A DNA stretch of 64,000 nucleotides from SpSt-501 sp037481615. Lineage in GTDB: Bacteria; Desulfobacterota; Desulfobacteria; Desulfobacterales; SpSt-501. Below the pieces are notes generated by a model, which saw only the letters and a program-made list of their open reading frames with translations, was not told the origin of the DNA and ran no database searches. The stretch lies in NCBI GenBank assembly GCA_037481615.1, contig JBBFLI010000013.1; one strand, 5' to 3'. Every line of letters starts with the position of its first letter. Within the stretch, counting starts at the first letter, position 1. Below are positions 28,252 through 35,138 of the stretch, piece by piece. The position numbers and the translations under genes were made by a program.

Positions 28252-28273
28252 TTTATACAAATTATCTATTTGA
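28252..28273 (+). promoter_or_regulatory. AT-rich patch upstream of yedE, possible promoter or operator
   Basis: TTTATA (28252-28257) and TCTATTTGA (28265-28273) lie in an AT-rich island about 90 bases before the yedE start, in otherwise very GC-rich DNA. The same two words occur at 21341-21358. It could hold a -10 region for the selenium operon; the exact boxes are uncertain. Confidence 0.35.
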
Positions 28274-28362
28274 AGGATTGAAAAGCATTGGCTACAAGAT
28301 CTCTCTTGACCCTCGCGGCCCGGGCCGCTGCATCGTCAATCCGACGCAGGAGGAGGCGTTCC

Positions 28363-29457
28363 ATGGCAGCCGTGAAAAACCTGTTCGCGACCCGCTGGGG
28401 CATCATCGGGGTGGGCGTTTTCATCGGGGTTCTGGCGACGCTGCTGCAAAAGTGGGGGAATCCCGCCAACATGGGCATCTGTGTCGCCTGTTTCGACCGG
28501 GACATCGCCGGCGCGCTCGGTCTGCACCGTGCCGAGGTCGTTCAGTACATGCGGCCGGAGATCATCGGCTTCGTCCTGGGCTCGTTGATCGCCGCCTATG
28601 CTTTCCGCGAGTTCCGGCCGCGGGCGGGCTCGGCCCCGATCGTGCGTTTCGTGTTGGGCGCCTTCGCCATGATCGGCGCCCTGGTCTTCCTCGGATGTCC
28701 CTGGCGGGCGCTCCTGCGCCTCGCGGGCGGGGACGGAAACGCGATCTTCGGCGTCGCCGGCCTCGCTTTCGGAATCTGGATCGGCACACGCTTTCTCAAG
28801 TCGGGCTACTCCCTCGGCCGGGCGACCCCGACCTACCCCGCCGTGGGGTGGCTCCTTCCCCTCACGATGCTCGGCTTCCTGGTCCTCATGCTCGTCTTCC
28901 CGCAGGTTCCCAACGAGCCGAAAAGCGGCGTCCTCTTCTACAGCGTGAAGGGGCCGGGGAGCCAGCATGCGCCGCTCGCCGTCTCGCTCGTCGTCGGTCT
29001 GGCGGTCGGGTTTCTCGCCCAGCGCAGCCGTTTCTGCACCATGGGCGCGCTGCGCGACCTGATCCTTTTCCGGCAAATGCATCTCTTTTCCGGGCTGCTG
29101 GCGCTGCTCGCCGCGGCCTGGGTCATGAACCTGATTCTCGGCCAGTTCCACCCGGGGTTCGAAAAGCAGCCCGTCGCGCACACGATGGGCCTGTGGAACT
29201 TTCTCGGCATGACGGTCGCCGGGCTCGCCTTCCTGTTGGGCGGGGGCTGCCCGGGGCGCCAGCTTTTCCTCGCCGGCGAGGGCGACGGGGACGCGGCCCT
29301 CTTCGTTCTGGGGATGATCGTCGGCGCCGGGTTCTCGCACAACTTCGGCATGGCGAGCTCGCCCTCCGGTATCGGCCCCCACGGGGTCGCGGCGGTCGTG
29401 GTGGGGCTTGCCGTCTGCCTCTTTATCGGATTCACGATGCGGCAGAAAGCCGCCTGA
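28363..29457 (+). CDS. yedE: YedE/YeeE family membrane protein, putative selenium transporter
   Basis: A 364-aa polytopic protein of the YeeE/YedE family with about ten hydrophobic segments. Family marks include MGICVACFDRD near residue 38, FLGCPWRALLRL, FLAQRSRFCTMGALRDL and LGGGCPGRQLFLAGEGD, with conserved Cys in each half as in thiosulfate or selenium importers. The position at the head of a tusA-like/DUF3343/selD/yedF cluster matches the YedE type linked to selenium metabolism, not the thiosulfate type. GGAGGAGG stands directly before the ATG at 28363; an upstream TTG-started extension (28288) is unlikely. The transported species is inferred. Confidence 0.86.
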   Translation: MAAVKNLFATRWGIIGVGVFIGVLATLLQKWGNPANMGICVACFDRDIAGALGLHRAEVVQYMRPEIIGFVLGSLIAAYAFREFRPRAGSAPIVRFVLGAFAMIGALVFLGCPWRALLRLAGGDGNAIFGVAGLAFGIWIGTRFLKSGYSLGRATPTYPAVGWLLPLTMLGFLVLMLVFPQVPNEPKSGVLFYSVKGPGSQHAPLAVSLVVGLAVGFLAQRSRFCTMGALRDLILFRQMHLFSGLLALLAAAWVMNLILGQFHPGFEKQPVAHTMGLWNFLGMTVAGLAFLLGGGCPGRQLFLAGEGDGDAALFVLGMIVGAGFSHNFGMASSPSGIGPHGVAAVVVGLAVCLFIGFTMRQKAA

Positions 29458-29470
29458 GAAGGAGGATGCC

Positions 29471-29686
29471 ATGGCCCTCGTGGACGCCCGCGGCCTCTCC
29501 TGCCCGCAGCCTGTGCTTCTCGCCCTGGGCGAGATGAAAAAACTCGGGAAAGGAAGCCTGGAGATCCTGGTCGACACCGACACCTCGGTCGAAAACGTGA
29601 CCCGCGCCGCCGAAAGCCAGGGCTGGAACGTGAAGGAGGTCCAGCCCGAGGGCGTCGGGTACCGGCTGATCGTCGAGAAAACATGA
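29471..29686 (+). CDS. TusA/SirA-like sulfur (selenium) carrier protein
   Basis: A 71-aa TusA-fold protein with the invariant ARGLSCPQPVL (CPxP active site at about residue 11). It ends in EGVGYRLIVEK, as single-domain carriers do. TusA proteins pass persulfide sulfur; in selD/yedF clusters a TusA-like protein is thought to handle selenium, and that role is inferred here from context. Start at 29471 behind AAGGAGG, 13 bases after yedE. Confidence 0.9.
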   Translation: MALVDARGLSCPQPVLLALGEMKKLGKGSLEILVDTDTSVENVTRAAESQGWNVKEVQPEGVGYRLIVEKT

Positions 29687-29699
29687 TGCGGCCGCACCC

Positions 29700-30260
29700 A
29701 TGTTCGGCTGGCTGAAACGCGGGACCTCCCGCAGGGAAGAGCCCCCGGCTGCCGGGGCCGCGGCTGCGGAACGCGGCATCCTCGTCTTCGAGAACACGAG
29801 CGAGGTCATCCGCGCCGAGCAACGCCTCCGCGACAGCGGACGGCAGGTTCGGGTGATGGGCCCCCCGCCGGAGATCCGCACCGGCTGCGATCTCGTGATC
29901 GAGTTCCCGCTGATCGAGGAACTCGCGGTGCGGCGTCTCATCGAGGAGGCCGGACTGCGGCCGTTGCGCGTGGTTCCGGTGTCGGGGCCGCTCCTCCAGC
30001 CCGTCGACCTCTTCCAGGTCAAGGACTTCGGGGAGTTCCTCATGGTCCGGGCGGCGAACATGAAGCTCACCTTCGAAAAGCAGACCCGCTGCATCGTGAA
30101 CGTCTCGGGCGGCGGCTGCCCCGATGTGCCCTACCTCGCCCGCGAGCTGATCGGGAAAACCCTCGAGGAAGCCCCCGAGCCCCGCCGCATCGGCCACACC
30201 CTCTGCGGCTACGCGCTGCAGCTCGCCTTCGAGGAGTGCCGCCGGCGTTGCTCGCTCTGA
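29700..30260 (+). CDS. DUF3343-containing protein
   Basis: A 186-aa protein. Residues about 27-95 (GILVFENTSEVIRAEQRL, VRVMGPPPEIRTGCDLVIEF) look like a DUF3343 domain, a putative Se/S carrier-like fold that otherwise occurs next to YedF-type proteins. The remainder carries VNVSGGGCPDVPYLA with a conserved-looking Cys and a C-terminal C..RRRC pair. It has no signal peptide or membrane helix. The 3' end overlaps the next gene by 25 bases, a longer overlap than elsewhere in the operon. Function unknown; the location argues for selenium handling. Confidence 0.72.
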   Translation: MFGWLKRGTSRREEPPAAGAAAAERGILVFENTSEVIRAEQRLRDSGRQVRVMGPPPEIRTGCDLVIEFPLIEELAVRRLIEEAGLRPLRVVPVSGPLLQPVDLFQVKDFGEFLMVRAANMKLTFEKQTRCIVNVSGGGCPDVPYLARELIGKTLEEAPEPRRIGHTLCGYALQLAFEECRRRCSL

Positions 30261-31132
30261 TCGGAACCGTCCCCGAAGCCGAATGCGGACTGGTGGAGGG
30301 CGAAGCCGCCCGGGAGCCGGGGGAGATCCGTGTGGGGTCCCACGGCTTCCCCGTCAGCCGGGGGACGCCGGCGCTGATCGCCGCCTGCCTCGCCGCCGGG
30401 GAAGTCCTCCACACGGCAGCGCCCGTGGTGTTTCTGGGCGGCGATGTCGGGCGGGGCACGGGAAGCCGGCTCGTCTATCGCCGGCTGGTCGATCTTCTTC
30501 CGCAGGGGGGCTTCACCATCCTGACCTTTCATTACCTCCAGCCGGATGTCGACTGGCACAACCGCATTCTTCTCACGCTGGAAGGTCTTTCCCCCCGGCC
30601 GATCTTGATCGCTGACGCGGGCTTCATGTACGCGGCCAAGATGAGCGGGGAGGCGCCGCAATACGACCTCTTCACGCCGGATGCGGGCGAACTCGCCTTT
30701 CTCGCCGACGAAGAAGCGCCCCACCCGTTCTACACCCGGGGGTTCATTCTGCACGAGGAACAAAAGGTCCCCGAGCTGATCGACCGCGCCTTCCGCCACG
30801 GCAACGCCGCGCGTTGCCTGCTCGTCAAGGGCCCCGTGGACACCGTCGCCTGCGCAGGCCGCATCGTGGAAACCGTCGATTCTCCTTCCATCGAGGCGCT
30901 CGAGCCGATCGGCGGCACGGGGGATACGCTCACGGGAATCGTCGCCGCGCTCGTTCACGCCGGCTGGCCGGTCGAGAAGGCGGCCGGGATCGCCGCACGG
31001 GCCAACCGCATCGCGGGGGCGCTCGCCGACCCCTCCCCCCGGACCCCCGTCGCGGCGTTGATCGACCAGATCCCCCGGGCGCTCCGGCGTCTCCTTGATT
31101 CGGGCGCGTCCTTGCATGATATTGAGCCCTGA
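30236..31132 (+). CDS. Ribokinase/YjeF-C-like kinase-fold protein
   Basis: A 298-aa protein with the ribokinase-fold pattern of the NAD(P)H-hydrate dehydratase (YjeF C-terminal) group: VVFLGGDVGRGTGSRL, ADAGFMYAAKM, TPDAGELAFLADE (the TPhxxE-type motif), LLVKGPVDTV and the catalytic GGTGDTLTGIVAALV near residue 225. Related enzymes repair hydrated NAD(P)H using ATP or ADP. Several motif residues differ from typical NnrD, and the gene lies inside a selenium cluster, so it may act on something else. The GTG start overlaps the upstream gene by 25 bases; a TTG four codons later is possible. The stop overlaps the next ATG (TGATG). Confidence 0.7.
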   Translation: MPPALLALIGTVPEAECGLVEGEAAREPGEIRVGSHGFPVSRGTPALIAACLAAGEVLHTAAPVVFLGGDVGRGTGSRLVYRRLVDLLPQGGFTILTFHYLQPDVDWHNRILLTLEGLSPRPILIADAGFMYAAKMSGEAPQYDLFTPDAGELAFLADEEAPHPFYTRGFILHEEQKVPELIDRAFRHGNAARCLLVKGPVDTVACAGRIVETVDSPSIEALEPIGGTGDTLTGIVAALVHAGWPVEKAAGIAARANRIAGALADPSPRTPVAALIDQIPRALRRLLDSGASLHDIEP

Positions 31133-31377
31133 TGGAACTCGTCTTTCCCTGCCCGCAAGCGGGCGTGCTTTTCCGCAGCGCCGACTACGAGGTCGTCGCC
31201 TTCCGCGGGGTCGTCGAGAGCGCCCCGGGGACGAAAACGCTCGACGCCCGCGTACGGCTGCGGAGCCCCTGTCCTCTTTGCGGGGACTTCCACGAATATC
31301 CCGCCGCGGATCTTCCCTGCCCGCTGGCCGCGGAGGATCCCGGCGGTCGAGCCCCCTCGGGGGAGAGTCCCGGATGA
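31132..31377 (+). CDS. Small CPxC protein of unknown function in the selenium locus
   Basis: An 81-aa protein. It starts as a small beta-rich domain (MELVFPCPQAGVLFRSADYE) with cysteines at about residues 7, 47, 50 and 62 (SPCPLCGDFHEYPA, LPCPL), compatible with a small metal-binding fold. It is tied to both neighbours by overlaps: one base with the kinase-like gene, four bases with selD. I know no family for it. Coding is supported by the tight overlaps and ordered sequence; the C-terminal 20 residues are low complexity. Confidence 0.6.
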   Translation: MELVFPCPQAGVLFRSADYEVVAFRGVVESAPGTKTLDARVRLRSPCPLCGDFHEYPAADLPCPLAAEDPGGRAPSGESPG

Positions 31378-32429
31378 GCCCCGGCGAAAGAGACCGACCC
31401 GTCCGGCTGACCACGACGGTGGCCGGTGCCGGCTGAGCGTCCAAGCTGGCTCCAGGGGACCTGGACCGGGCCCTTTGCGGTATGCGTTTCCCGACGGACG
31501 AAAACGTGATCGTCGGACTCGAGCGGGCCGACGACGCCGGGGTATACCGCGTCTCCGAGGATCTTGCCCTGATCCAGACCGTGGACTTTTTCACGCCGGT
31601 CGTGGACGACCCCTACGCCTTCGGGCAGATCGCGGCGGCGAACGCCTTGAGCGACGTCTACGCGATGGGCGGGGTGCCCAAGACGGCGATGAACCTCGTC
31701 GCCTTCCCCGTTCGGGACATGGATCTCGCCATCCTCCGGGCCATCCTGCAGGGCGGAATCGACAAGCTCCGCGAGGCGGAGGTCGTGCTGATCGGCGGGC
31801 ACAGCGTCGAGGACAAGGAACTGAAATACGGTCTCTCGGTGACCGGCTTCGTCCACCCCCGGCGCGTGCTGACCAAGAAGAATCTCCGGCCGGGGGACCT
31901 CCTGGTCTTGACCAAGCCGCTCGGAACCGGGATCGTGAACACGGCGATCAAGGCGGGACTCGCGGATCCGGGGCTCATCGAACGGGTGACGCGCACCATG
32001 GCCGCGCTCAACCGCACGGCGGCCGAACGGCTCGCCGCCTTCCGGGTGCATGCCTGCACGGACGTGACCGGATTCGGTTTGATCGGGCACCTCGCGGAGA
32101 TGGTCTCGGGCTCCGGGACGAGCGTCCGCCTCGAGGCCGCCGCGATCCCCCTCTTTTCGGAAGCGCTCGGCTTCGCACGCATGGGCTTGATCCCGGCCGG
32201 CGCCCACCGCAACCGGGAGTTCCGCGAAACGATGGTCGATTTCGGACCGGGGGTCCCCCGCGAACGACAGGACGTGCTTTTCGATCCGCAGACCTCGGGC
32301 GGCCTGCTGATCAGCCTGCCGGCGGAGGATGCCGGGCCGCTCTGCGCGCAGATCCGGGAGGAAGGGGGCACGGCCGCCGTGATCGGCGAGGTGCTCGCCG
32401 ACGCCTCCGAGCGGATCCGGATCGAATGA
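31374..32429 (+). CDS. selD: Selenide, water dikinase SelD, selenocysteine-containing
   Basis: SelD makes selenophosphate from selenide and ATP, the selenium donor for Sec-tRNA and selenouridine. An ordinary reading begins at ATG 31482 and lacks the N-terminus. Read from ATG 31374 through the in-frame TGA at 31434-31436, the protein is 351 aa. It begins VRLTTTVAGAG, then U21, then ASKLAPGDL, which matches the family site GxGCxxKLxP with Sec in place of the catalytic Cys. Downstream are ADDAGVYRV, VDFFTPVVDDPY, ANALSDVYAMGG, IGGHSVED and TDVTGFGLIGH. GGGGGAGAG precedes 31374, whose ATG overlaps the upstream stop. A hairpin follows the UGA at SECIS distance. Sec-type SelD proteins are known in other bacteria. 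The evidence for readthrough here is strong. Confidence 0.93.
31446..31469 (+). promoter_or_regulatory. Predicted bacterial SECIS hairpin in selD
   Basis: Starting ten bases after the UGA, CTGG, a bulged C, and TCCAGG pair with CCTGGA and CCGG around a GGA loop. This gives 10 bp including one T-G pair. Distance, bulge on the 5' side and G residues in the apical loop fit the loose bacterial SECIS model that SelB recognises. Confidence 0.68.
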
Positions 32430-32457
32430 CCTGCACGAAACGTAGGAGACGCGAAGG

Positions 32458-33069
32458 ATGAAGGAAATCGATTGCCGAGGGCTCGCCTGCCCCGCGCCGG
32501 TGCTGCACACCAAGGCGACCCTCCAGGAAGGCCGGCCGGAAGCCGTGCGCGTGCTGGTGGACAATGCGGCCTCCCAGGAAAACGTGCGCCGCTTCCTCGA
32601 ATCCGAGGGCTACGAGACCCGCAACGAACGCTCGGGCGACGACTACGCGGTCGTCGGCCGGAGAAGCGGAGCGGCCGCCGCCGCCCCCGCCTCCGAAACC
32701 CGGCCGGCGACGGCGACCCCGCCCGGGGAACGACGCACCGTCCTCGTGCTTTGCACAAGCGACCGCATCGGCAGGGGGGACGACGAGCTCGGCCGGCGGC
32801 TCATGGTGAATTTCCTCAAAACGCTCCGGGAAATGGGGCCGGATCTCTGGCGGCTCGTCTTCGTGAACAACGGGGTCAAGCTCACGATCGACTCCTCCGA
32901 AGTCCTCGAGGACCTGAAGGCTTACGAGACCGGAGGGCTCAAGATCCTGGTCTGCGGCACCTGCCTGAACCACTTCGGGCTGCTCGAACGCAAGCAGGTG
33001 GGCGAGACCACGAACATGCTCGACATCGTGACCGCGCTGCAGCTCGCCGACAAGGTGATCACGGTGTAG
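32458..33069 (+). CDS. yedF: Sulfurtransferase-like selenium metabolism protein YedF
   Basis: A 203-aa two-domain protein. Residues 1 to about 70 are a TusA-like domain with CRGLACPAPVL, where Cys is retained. An Ala/Pro-rich linker follows, then the YedF C-terminal domain (about 95-203) with VLVLCTSDRIGRGDDELG, LVFVNNGVKLT, VLVCGTCLNHFGLLE-like sequence and TNMLDIVTALQLADKVITV. YedF accompanies SelD in genomes that use selenium, but its exact reaction is unknown. It lies 28 bases after selD. Confidence 0.94.
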   Translation: MKEIDCRGLACPAPVLHTKATLQEGRPEAVRVLVDNAASQENVRRFLESEGYETRNERSGDDYAVVGRRSGAAAAAPASETRPATATPPGERRTVLVLCTSDRIGRGDDELGRRLMVNFLKTLREMGPDLWRLVFVNNGVKLTIDSSEVLEDLKAYETGGLKILVCGTCLNHFGLLERKQVGETTNMLDIVTALQLADKVITV

Positions 33070-33120
33070 CCGAGGCCGCGCGGAATCCCTGCACCCCCGA
33101 AACCGGGAAGGAGGAGGACC

Positions 33121-33330
33121 ATGAAATACGGGGCCCGCAACCGCATCGCCGCCCGTGTGAAGAGCATTCAGCGTGGGGAGGTCATGTCGCTCGTCAAGTT
33201 CGGCGTCACCGACCCGCACGACATGGCCTCGGTGCTCACGACCGAGTCGGTGAACGATCTCGGCCTCCAGCCGGGCGACGCCGTCGAGCTCGTGATCAAA
33301 GCCATCCACGTGCTGCCCGTCAAGCCCTGA
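33121..33330 (+). CDS. Molbindin (Mop/TOBE domain) molybdate/tungstate-binding protein
   Basis: A 69-aa single Mop domain: ARNRIAARVKSIQRGEVMS, VKFGV, ASVLTTESVNDLGLQPGD and AVELVIKAIHVLPVK. Such proteins form hexamers that store or sense molybdate or tungstate. GGGAAGGAGGAGG precedes the ATG. Selenium and molybdenum/tungsten meet in formate dehydrogenases, which could explain the position after yedF, but none is encoded here. Confidence 0.92.
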   Translation: MKYGARNRIAARVKSIQRGEVMSLVKFGVTDPHDMASVLTTESVNDLGLQPGDAVELVIKAIHVLPVKP

Positions 33331-33348
33331 GGCGGCGCCCGGCGGCGG

Positions 33349-33377
33349 TTGCATTTCGCGGGCCCGTTGGTTATTTT
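33349..33377 (+). promoter_or_regulatory. Promoter of the ClpX-like gene, probably giving a leaderless mRNA
   Basis: TTGCAT (33349-33354), a 17-base spacer and TATTTT (33372-33377) end six bases before the ATG at 33384. The expected start site therefore coincides with the initiation codon, and no Shine-Dalgarno is visible upstream. Confidence 0.6.
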
Positions 33378-33383
33378 CTACCC

Positions 33384-35138
33384 ATGGCCCGCGACAACGA
33401 ACCGCTTCCCGACCCCAAGGATCTCGAGAAGGAGATCGCCGATTTCCTGGCCAAGAAGTTCGGCGGCCAGGTGAAGGTGCTCTCGCCGCTCGTCATGACC
33501 GCCGAGGTCCCGGCGGCGCCCCCCCGGGAATCCCCGCGCCCGGAGCCGATCCGCTTCGATCTCAAGCCCGAGGAGCTGATCGCCTACCTGGACGAGTACA
33601 TCGTCAAGCAGGACCGGGCGAAGGCGACCCTCGCGACCAAGGTCTGCACCCACTTCAACCGCATCCGCTGCCTGCAGGAGAATCCCGAGCGCTTCGAGTC
33701 GACGGCGGGCGGGATCAAAAACAACGTGCTCCTGATCGGCCCGACCGGCGTCGGCAAGACCTACATGGTCAAGCTCATCGCGGCCAAGCTGGGGGTGCCC
33801 TTCGTCAAGGGGGATGCGACGAAATTCAGTGAAACGGGATACGTCGGCGGCGATGTCGAGGATCTCGTGCGCGACCTCGTGCGCGAGGCCGGCGACGACA
33901 TCGAGCGGGCGCGCTACGGGATCATCTACATCGATGAGATCGACAAGATCGCCTCGGCGCGGAACCATCTCGGGGCCGACGTCTCGCGGACCGGGGTGCA
34001 GCGGGCGCTCTTGAAACCGATGGAGGAGACCGAGGTCGAGCTTCGCGTGCCCCACGACCCGGTCTCGATGATGCAGGAGATCGAGCGCTTCCGCAAAACC
34101 GGGAAACGCGAAAAGGCCGTCGTCAACACGCGGCACATCCTCTTCATCATGAGCGGCGCGTTTACCGACCTCGCGCCCATCATCCAGCGCCGGCTCGCGA
34201 AACAGGAGATCGGTTTTGCGGCGCGCCTCACCGAACACCGCAACGCGGCCGCGCTCCTCGAGCAGGTCAAGGCGGAGGACCTGGTCGAGTACGGGTTCGA
34301 AAGCGAGTTCGTCGGCCGCCTGCCGGTCAAGGCCGTCTTCGAGCCGCTCCAAGAAGAAGACCTCTTCCAGATCCTCTGCAACCCGAACAACCCCATCGTC
34401 CTCGGCAAAAAACTCGACTTCGCCGCTTACGGCATCGCCGTCAAATTCGACCCCGAATTCCTGCGCGGGGTCGCCGCACGGGCGCATGCGGAAAACACGG
34501 GCGCCCGGGGGCTGGTGAGCGCGATCGAAAAGGCGCTGCTGCCCTTCGAGCGCCGGCTGCCGACCTCGGCGGTGAAACGATTCCCGGTGACCCGGGAGGT
34601 GCTCGAGGACCCCGAAGGCCTGCTCAACCGGTTGCTCGCCGCCCCGGCGGCCCCCGAGTTCCGCAGCGCCTTCGAACGCCTGGCCGAGATCGAGCGCGAA
34701 GCCATCCGCCGGCACCTCGAGGCCAACGGGCGCCGCCTCGTCGAAAAGAGCGGCCTTGCACTCACCCCGGCGCGGATCGAGGCGGCCGCCACCGTCTACG
34801 GCCGCGACGTCGTCGATCTCTTCCGCGCCGTCCGCCGGGTCAAAGCGGTGATCGACGAGATCAAGGAGGTCGAGTTTCTCTTCTACCGCACCCACGACCT
34901 GAGCATCGTCCTCGAAGAGGATGCGATCGATCTGTTGCTCGAGGAGGTCCTGGGGGGGGGCATTCCGGCCCGGGACCTTTTCGCCCGGCTCGGCCGCCAG
35001 TTCGAGCACGGCCTGCGGCTGGTGCGCGAGAAAACGGGTCAGAGCCGCTTCTTCCTCAACCGCCATGCCCTCCTCGACCCCGAGGGGTACATCCGCGAGC
35101 TGCTCGCTCTGCCGGCGATGAACCGGGAAGCCTCATGA
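33384..35138 (+). CDS. ClpX-like AAA+ ATPase with a C-terminal extension
   Basis: A 584-aa ATPase. After a short N-terminus there is no ClpX zinc finger. The AAA+ core resembles ClpX/HslU: Walker A GPTGVGKTYM (about residue 118), FSETGYVGGDVEDLVRDL, Walker B IIYIDEIDKIA (about 180), sensor region TRHILFIMSGAFTDL, GFESEFVGRLPV and sensor 2 in ENTGARGLVSAIEKALL. About 190 further residues, largely helical and containing RFFLNRHALLDPEGYI, have no ClpX counterpart. ClpX unfolds substrates for ClpP; the ClpP-binding IGF-type loop is not evident, so it may act alone or with another partner. The stop overlaps ahbC. I rate the AAA+ assignment certain, the role unknown. Confidence 0.84.
   Translation: MARDNEPLPDPKDLEKEIADFLAKKFGGQVKVLSPLVMTAEVPAAPPRESPRPEPIRFDLKPEELIAYLDEYIVKQDRAKATLATKVCTHFNRIRCLQENPERFESTAGGIKNNVLLIGPTGVGKTYMVKLIAAKLGVPFVKGDATKFSETGYVGGDVEDLVRDLVREAGDDIERARYGIIYIDEIDKIASARNHLGADVSRTGVQRALLKPMEETEVELRVPHDPVSMMQEIERFRKTGKREKAVVNTRHILFIMSGAFTDLAPIIQRRLAKQEIGFAARLTEHRNAAALLEQVKAEDLVEYGFESEFVGRLPVKAVFEPLQEEDLFQILCNPNNPIVLGKKLDFAAYGIAVKFDPEFLRGVAARAHAENTGARGLVSAIEKALLPFERRLPTSAVKRFPVTREVLEDPEGLLNRLLAAPAAPEFRSAFERLAEIEREAIRRHLEANGRRLVEKSGLALTPARIEAAATVYGRDVVDLFRAVRRVKAVIDEIKEVEFLFYRTHDLSIVLEEDAIDLLLEEVLGGGIPARDLFARLGRQFEHGLRLVREKTGQSRFFLNRHALLDPEGYIRELLALPAMNREAS

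Noticed and set aside
31482..32429. SelD read as a shorter protein starting at ATG 31482
   Set aside because: It would lack the catalytic Cys/Sec site. The upstream frame interrupted only by one TGA restores the family N-terminus, so the TGA is taken as Sec.
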